64,000 bases of DNA from Brumimicrobium sp. (GTDB lineage: Bacteria; Bacteroidota; Bacteroidia; Flavobacteriales_D; Crocinitomicaceae). The position numbers and the translations under genes are program-made. Positions 61,000 to 64,000 of the stretch are shown here, piece by piece (the first letter of the stretch is position 1; each line of letters begins with the position of its first letter). The notes below the pieces were generated by a model. The model did no database searches, was not told the DNA's origin, and saw only the letters and a program-made list of their open reading frames with translations. The DNA is taken from contig JAMLGZ010000002.1 of NCBI GenBank assembly GCA_023957385.1, positions 1 through 64,000 of the forward strand. Direction: 5' to 3'.

Positions 61000-61007
61000 T
61001 ATTTTTG
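61000..61007 (+). promoter_or_regulatory. -7 box of engB
   Basis: TATTTTTG matches TAnnTTTG, 30 bp before the engB ATG at 61038. No matching -33 box is seen at 19-21 bp. Confidence 0.35.
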
Positions 61008-61037
61008 TAAAATCTTATAAAAATTAAACAAACCAGC

Positions 61038-61634
61038 ATGATTATCCATTCGGCAGATTTCGTAATTAGTAATTCAGACATTCAAAAGTGTCCTACACCT
61101 AACATACCTGAGTATGCTTTTATCGGCAGATCCAATGTGGGGAAATCTTCTTTGATTAATATGCTAACTGTGAAAAAGAATTTAGCTAAAACATCTGGCA
61201 AACCTGGTAAAACTCAATTAATCAATCATTTTTTAATCAATAAAGAATGGTATCTAGTTGATTTGCCGGGGTATGGTTTTGCTAAAACTTCTAAATCGAA
61301 TCGGTATGATTGGACAAAATTTATAGATAAATACCTCCGTACACGAGAGAATCTGATGAATGTGTTTGTGCTTATCGATAGTAGATTAGAACCTCAAAAG
61401 ATAGATCTTGCATTTATGTCATGGTGTGCCGAGAAAGAAATCCCTTTTTCTATAATTTTTACCAAAACCGATAAACTCTCAGCGACTCAATTGGATAAAA
61501 ATATTACTTTTTATAAGAAAGAAATGTTAAAAGATTGGGAAGTGATGCCTGATTATTTCATAAGCTCTAGTACAAATGGTAAAGGAAGGGAAGAAGTCCT
61601 TCAATTTATTGATCAAATCAACCTATCATTTTAA
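61038..61634 (+). CDS. engB: Ribosome biogenesis GTPase EngB/YsxC
   Basis: A 198-residue GTPase with G1 [12 protein letters not shown] (about 29-40), G3 DLPGYGFA (about 75-82), G4 TKTD (about 141-144), and the [15 protein letters not shown] switch. It acts in 50S subunit assembly. It stands alone between acpP and the sugar transporter. Confidence 0.95.
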   Translation: MIIHSADFVISNSDIQKCPTPNIPEYAFIGRSNVGKSSLINMLTVKKNLAKTSGKPGKTQLINHFLINKEWYLVDLPGYGFAKTSKSNRYDWTKFIDKYLRTRENLMNVFVLIDSRLEPQKIDLAFMSWCAEKEIPFSIIFTKTDKLSATQLDKNITFYKKEMLKDWEVMPDYFISSSTNGKGREEVLQFIDQINLSF

Positions 61635-61730
61635 TACTTTCTTTTTTTCATTGTTGAAAAATTAGTTGTAATTATTTATTTAGCAAATGTAAAGTTTACT
61701 AAATCATAAGTAAGTTCGTAAGAAAAAATT

Positions 61731-62996
61731 ATGGAATCACACAACATACAGCAAAAGTCGTATTTAATACCTACTGTTATTATCGGTGTATTATTCTTCA
61801 TTTTTGGATTTGTTACATGGATGAATAGCACCTTAATTCCGTATCTACAATTGGCATGTCAGTTAACTACATCACAAGCTGTATGGGTAACTTTTGCTTT
61901 TTACATCTCGTACGTGGTAATGGCTTTTCCCTCTTCTTGGATCTTGAATAAAACGGGATTAAAAAAAGGAATGATGCTTGGCTTGCTTGTTATGGCCCTA
62001 GGTGCTATTCTGTTTATTCCGGCTGCTTACATACGGTCATATACTTTATTCTTAACTGGACTTTTTGTTATAGGAACTGGTTTAGCATTGTTGCAAACCG
62101 CATCCAATCCTTATATTACGATTCTAGGCCCTATTGAAAGTGCTGCAAAACGAATTAGTATTATGGGAGTCTTCAATAAGGCAGCCGGAGGTATAGCTCC
62201 TTTAGTGATGGGTTCTATTATGTTGACAGGGGTAGATAATTTTAATAAAGAATTAGCCCAATTATCGGCTGCCGAACAAGTTGTTAAGCTTGATGAATTG
62301 GCTTCGAGAGTTATTTTCCCCTATCTAATTATTACTGCTGTGTTGGTTGTCTTGTCATTAGCTATTAAGTTTTCCTCTTTACCTGAAATCAATCAAGAAC
62401 AAAAGGAAACGGAGACTTCACGAGATAGAAAAAGTATGTGGAGTTATCCTTACTTAGTCATTGGTTTTTTGGCCTTGTTCTTATATGTTGGATGTGAAGT
62501 TGTAGCTGGAGATATTATCCAAGTTTATGGAAATTCTATTGGGATAGAATTAAGTGTAGCAAAGCATTTTACAACTTATACTATGATTGGAATGTTAGCC
62601 GGTTATTTAATTGGAATTGTAACTATCCCAAAATTAATTAAACAAGAGAATGCACTTGCTTTAGCCACTGTGTTGGGTATTGTTTTCACTATTTGTGCTA
62701 TTTATACATCCGGTATAACTTCCATCTTCTTTATTGCATTATTAGGATTTGCAAATGCACCTGTTTGGCCCGCTATCTGGCCATTAGCATTAGATGGTCT
62801 TGGAAAGCATATTAATGCTGGATCTGCTTTACTTATTATTGGTATTGGGGGAGGAGCGATTCTCCCTAAAATCTGGGCTATGTTAGGTGAATCTGTTGGC
62901 TTCCAAAATGCTTTTTGGCTGATGGTTCCATGCTATTTATTCATTCTTTTCTTTGCCCTTTACGGACATAAAATTGGAAAGCTAAAAGAAAATTAA
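61731..62996 (+). CDS. Sugar MFS transporter (FucP/GluP-like)
   Basis: A 421-residue permease with 12 transmembrane helices. FFIFGFVTWMNSTLIPYLQLACQL (about 18-41) and GLALLQTASNPYITILGP (about 117-134) are characteristic of the fucose/glucose-galactose MFS group. The proton-coupled sugar is probably glucose or galactose. It overlaps the FTR1 gene on the other strand by 4 bp. Confidence 0.9.
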   Translation: MESHNIQQKSYLIPTVIIGVLFFIFGFVTWMNSTLIPYLQLACQLTTSQAVWVTFAFYISYVVMAFPSSWILNKTGLKKGMMLGLLVMALGAILFIPAAYIRSYTLFLTGLFVIGTGLALLQTASNPYITILGPIESAAKRISIMGVFNKAAGGIAPLVMGSIMLTGVDNFNKELAQLSAAEQVVKLDELASRVIFPYLIITAVLVVLSLAIKFSSLPEINQEQKETETSRDRKSMWSYPYLVIGFLALFLYVGCEVVAGDIIQVYGNSIGIELSVAKHFTTYTMIGMLAGYLIGIVTIPKLIKQENALALATVLGIVFTICAIYTSGITSIFFIALLGFANAPVWPAIWPLALDGLGKHINAGSALLIIGIGGGAILPKIWAMLGESVGFQNAFWLMVPCYLFILFFALYGHKIGKLKEN

Positions 62997-64000
62997 ACTT
63001 CTTTATTCTTTCTTTTACTTATAAAGAAAGTGGTTAAAATGATGAGTATTAAACCAAGTTGACTGATTATAGTCTCAATAGAAGCATAAAACCCTAGCCA
63101 ATCAATACGAGGAAAGATAGATACAGGGGTAACAGAAATCCAACCACTTTCTTGTAGTGAATGAACTCCTTTTCCAAGTAAAATAACTGCTAAAATAACA
63201 ATGAACCAAGATGAATATTGGAATAATTGACGAATAGGTAATTTCTTGGTAGATTTTAGAAATAAATATGCTATTAATGCAATTACAATTGATGCGGCAA
63301 TAACTCCTAAGCCAAGGGCTGATTTATTCTCAGGGCCAGCCTCTAAATTAATAGCTTGTAAAAAGAGAATGACTTCAAAAACTTCACGGAATACAATCAT
63401 AAATGAAAAGGCCGCTAACCCATACATTCTATCACTCTTAAGGTGAACACCTATCTTGTTTTGTACAAATTCTTGCCATTTCTTTGCAGTTGTATGTGTA
63501 TGTAGCCAAAAACCAACAAACATGAGTATAATCACAGCTAATATAGAAACAAGTCCTTCCATGATTTCTCTGTTTTTACCACCAAATTGGATAATTAAAT
63601 CTGAAAGATACCAACCTACAATACCTAACAATACGGCTAATATCCATCCACCATGTACCCATGGCAATGCCTTTTTAACATCTAATGAACGAATTAAAGC
63701 CAAGATAACAGCTAAAATCAAGAAAGCTTCTAATCCTTCACGTAGCATGATGGAAGCAGCTAAAATAAATGTTAACCAATAATTTAAGGACTGACCTTTA
63801 AGAAGTTTGTCTGCTTTATTTAAGGCTTCGATAGCTTCATCAACACTTGCCTCTAATTCATCTACCGACACATTCTTAACTATAGCACTTCGAACATTAA
63901 ACATTTTTGCTTCAATCTCTCCTACAAAATCTGGATTGATAATTTTTAGTTGAGATTCGATAGGTTCAACACCTTCTAGATAAGCAGTAATGGCGTGAGT
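62993..64000 (-). CDS. FTR1-family iron permease (5' end beyond the window)
   Basis: A partial membrane permease. The frame stays open to the window edge; the reading before the internal Met at 63904 (THAITAYLEGVEPIESQL) matches the N-terminal extracytoplasmic region of Bacteroidota FTR1 proteins, so that Met is not the start. The permease has the iron motif REGLE in MLREGLEAFLILAVILAL and a second variant REVFE, and about seven helices. It takes up ferrous/ferric iron at the membrane. Confidence 0.88.
   Translation of the reverse strand, partial: THAITAYLEGVEPIESQLKIINPDFVGEIEAKMFNVRSAIVKNVSVDELEASVDEAIEALNKADKLLKGQSLNYWLTFILAASIMLREGLEAFLILAVILALIRSLDVKKALPWVHGGWILAVLLGIVGWYLSDLIIQFGGKNREIMEGLVSILAVIILMFVGFWLHTHTTAKKWQEFVQNKIGVHLKSDRMYGLAAFSFMIVFREVFEVILFLQAINLEAGPENKSALGLGVIAASIVIALIAYLFLKSTKKLPIRQLFQYSSWFIVILAVILLGKGVHSLQESGWISVTPVSIFPRIDWLGFYASIETIISQLGLILIILTTFFISKRKNKEV

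Overview
The window is chromosomal DNA from a member of the Bacteroidota, most likely order Flavobacteriales. The evidence is: low GC; promoters of the TAnnTTTG type; a type IX secretion (Por) sorting domain on an M4 protease; tandem RemB/Wzi-like outer-membrane proteins; a mevalonate pathway pair beside a GYDIA-type GHMP kinase; and the gene orders rimP-nusA-infB and acpP-fabF-rnc. The genus cannot be fixed from the sequence alone. No rRNA or tRNA gene was seen.

Bases 1 to about 25,030 are an accessory region in which every convincing gene lies on the + strand. It is punctuated by nine long imperfect palindromes, named attC1 to attC9 here. Each starts with a TAAC-type 7-mer (TTAC in the ninth), ends with a GTT-type 7-mer (usually GTTA), and follows its gene or operon. 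Five of them share inner sequence. This is the architecture of integron gene cassettes with attC sites. No tyrosine recombinase is present, so inside this window the array has no visible integrase. Orientation predicts that an integrase and attI site, if they exist, lie to the left of base 1. The cassettes carry: (1) a Crp/Fnr regulator, a barrel-like protein and an Acg-type nitroreductase; (2) an Nmad3 plus macro-like fusion; (3) a lipoprotein and a small membrane protein behind a run of hairpins; (4) a T9SS M4 protease and an outer-membrane protein; (5) no protein at all, but a region of about 500 bp that folds on paper into a nested RNA-like structure; (6) a Crp/Fnr regulator and a metallo-beta-lactamase-fold hydrolase; (7) an NAD-dependent epimerase/reductase; (8) a 9-kb phosphate operon (porin, pstSCAB, mgsA, phoU, two-component system); and (9) a ParD/ParE-type toxin-antitoxin pair.

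Two unrelated mobile elements sit inside attC cores. An IS1182-family element follows the GT of the attC7 core. A group II intron with its reverse transcriptase follows the GT of the attC8 core, and removing it recreates a GTTA core. The phosphate operon lies between these two nearly identical sites and has two promoters with matching Pho-box-like 11-bp direct repeats.

From 25,045 on the window looks like core chromosome with genes on both strands: dusB, an asparagine synthetase-like protein without its nucleophilic cysteine, an SPFH protein, alcohol dehydrogenase, M1 peptidase, a free-methionine-sulfoxide reductase, yebC, a GT9 glycosyltransferase, a Na+/solute symporter, and a 26-bp tandem repeat. 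These are followed by yicC-gmk-nadD-GYDIA-mvaD-mvk as one overlapping operon, an ATP-cone/PD-(D/E)XK nuclease, two RemB-like proteins, a two-domain amidohydrolase, rimP-nusA-infB, a PAP2 phosphatase, acpP-fabF-rnc, engB, a sugar MFS transporter, and an FTR1 iron permease cut by the right edge.
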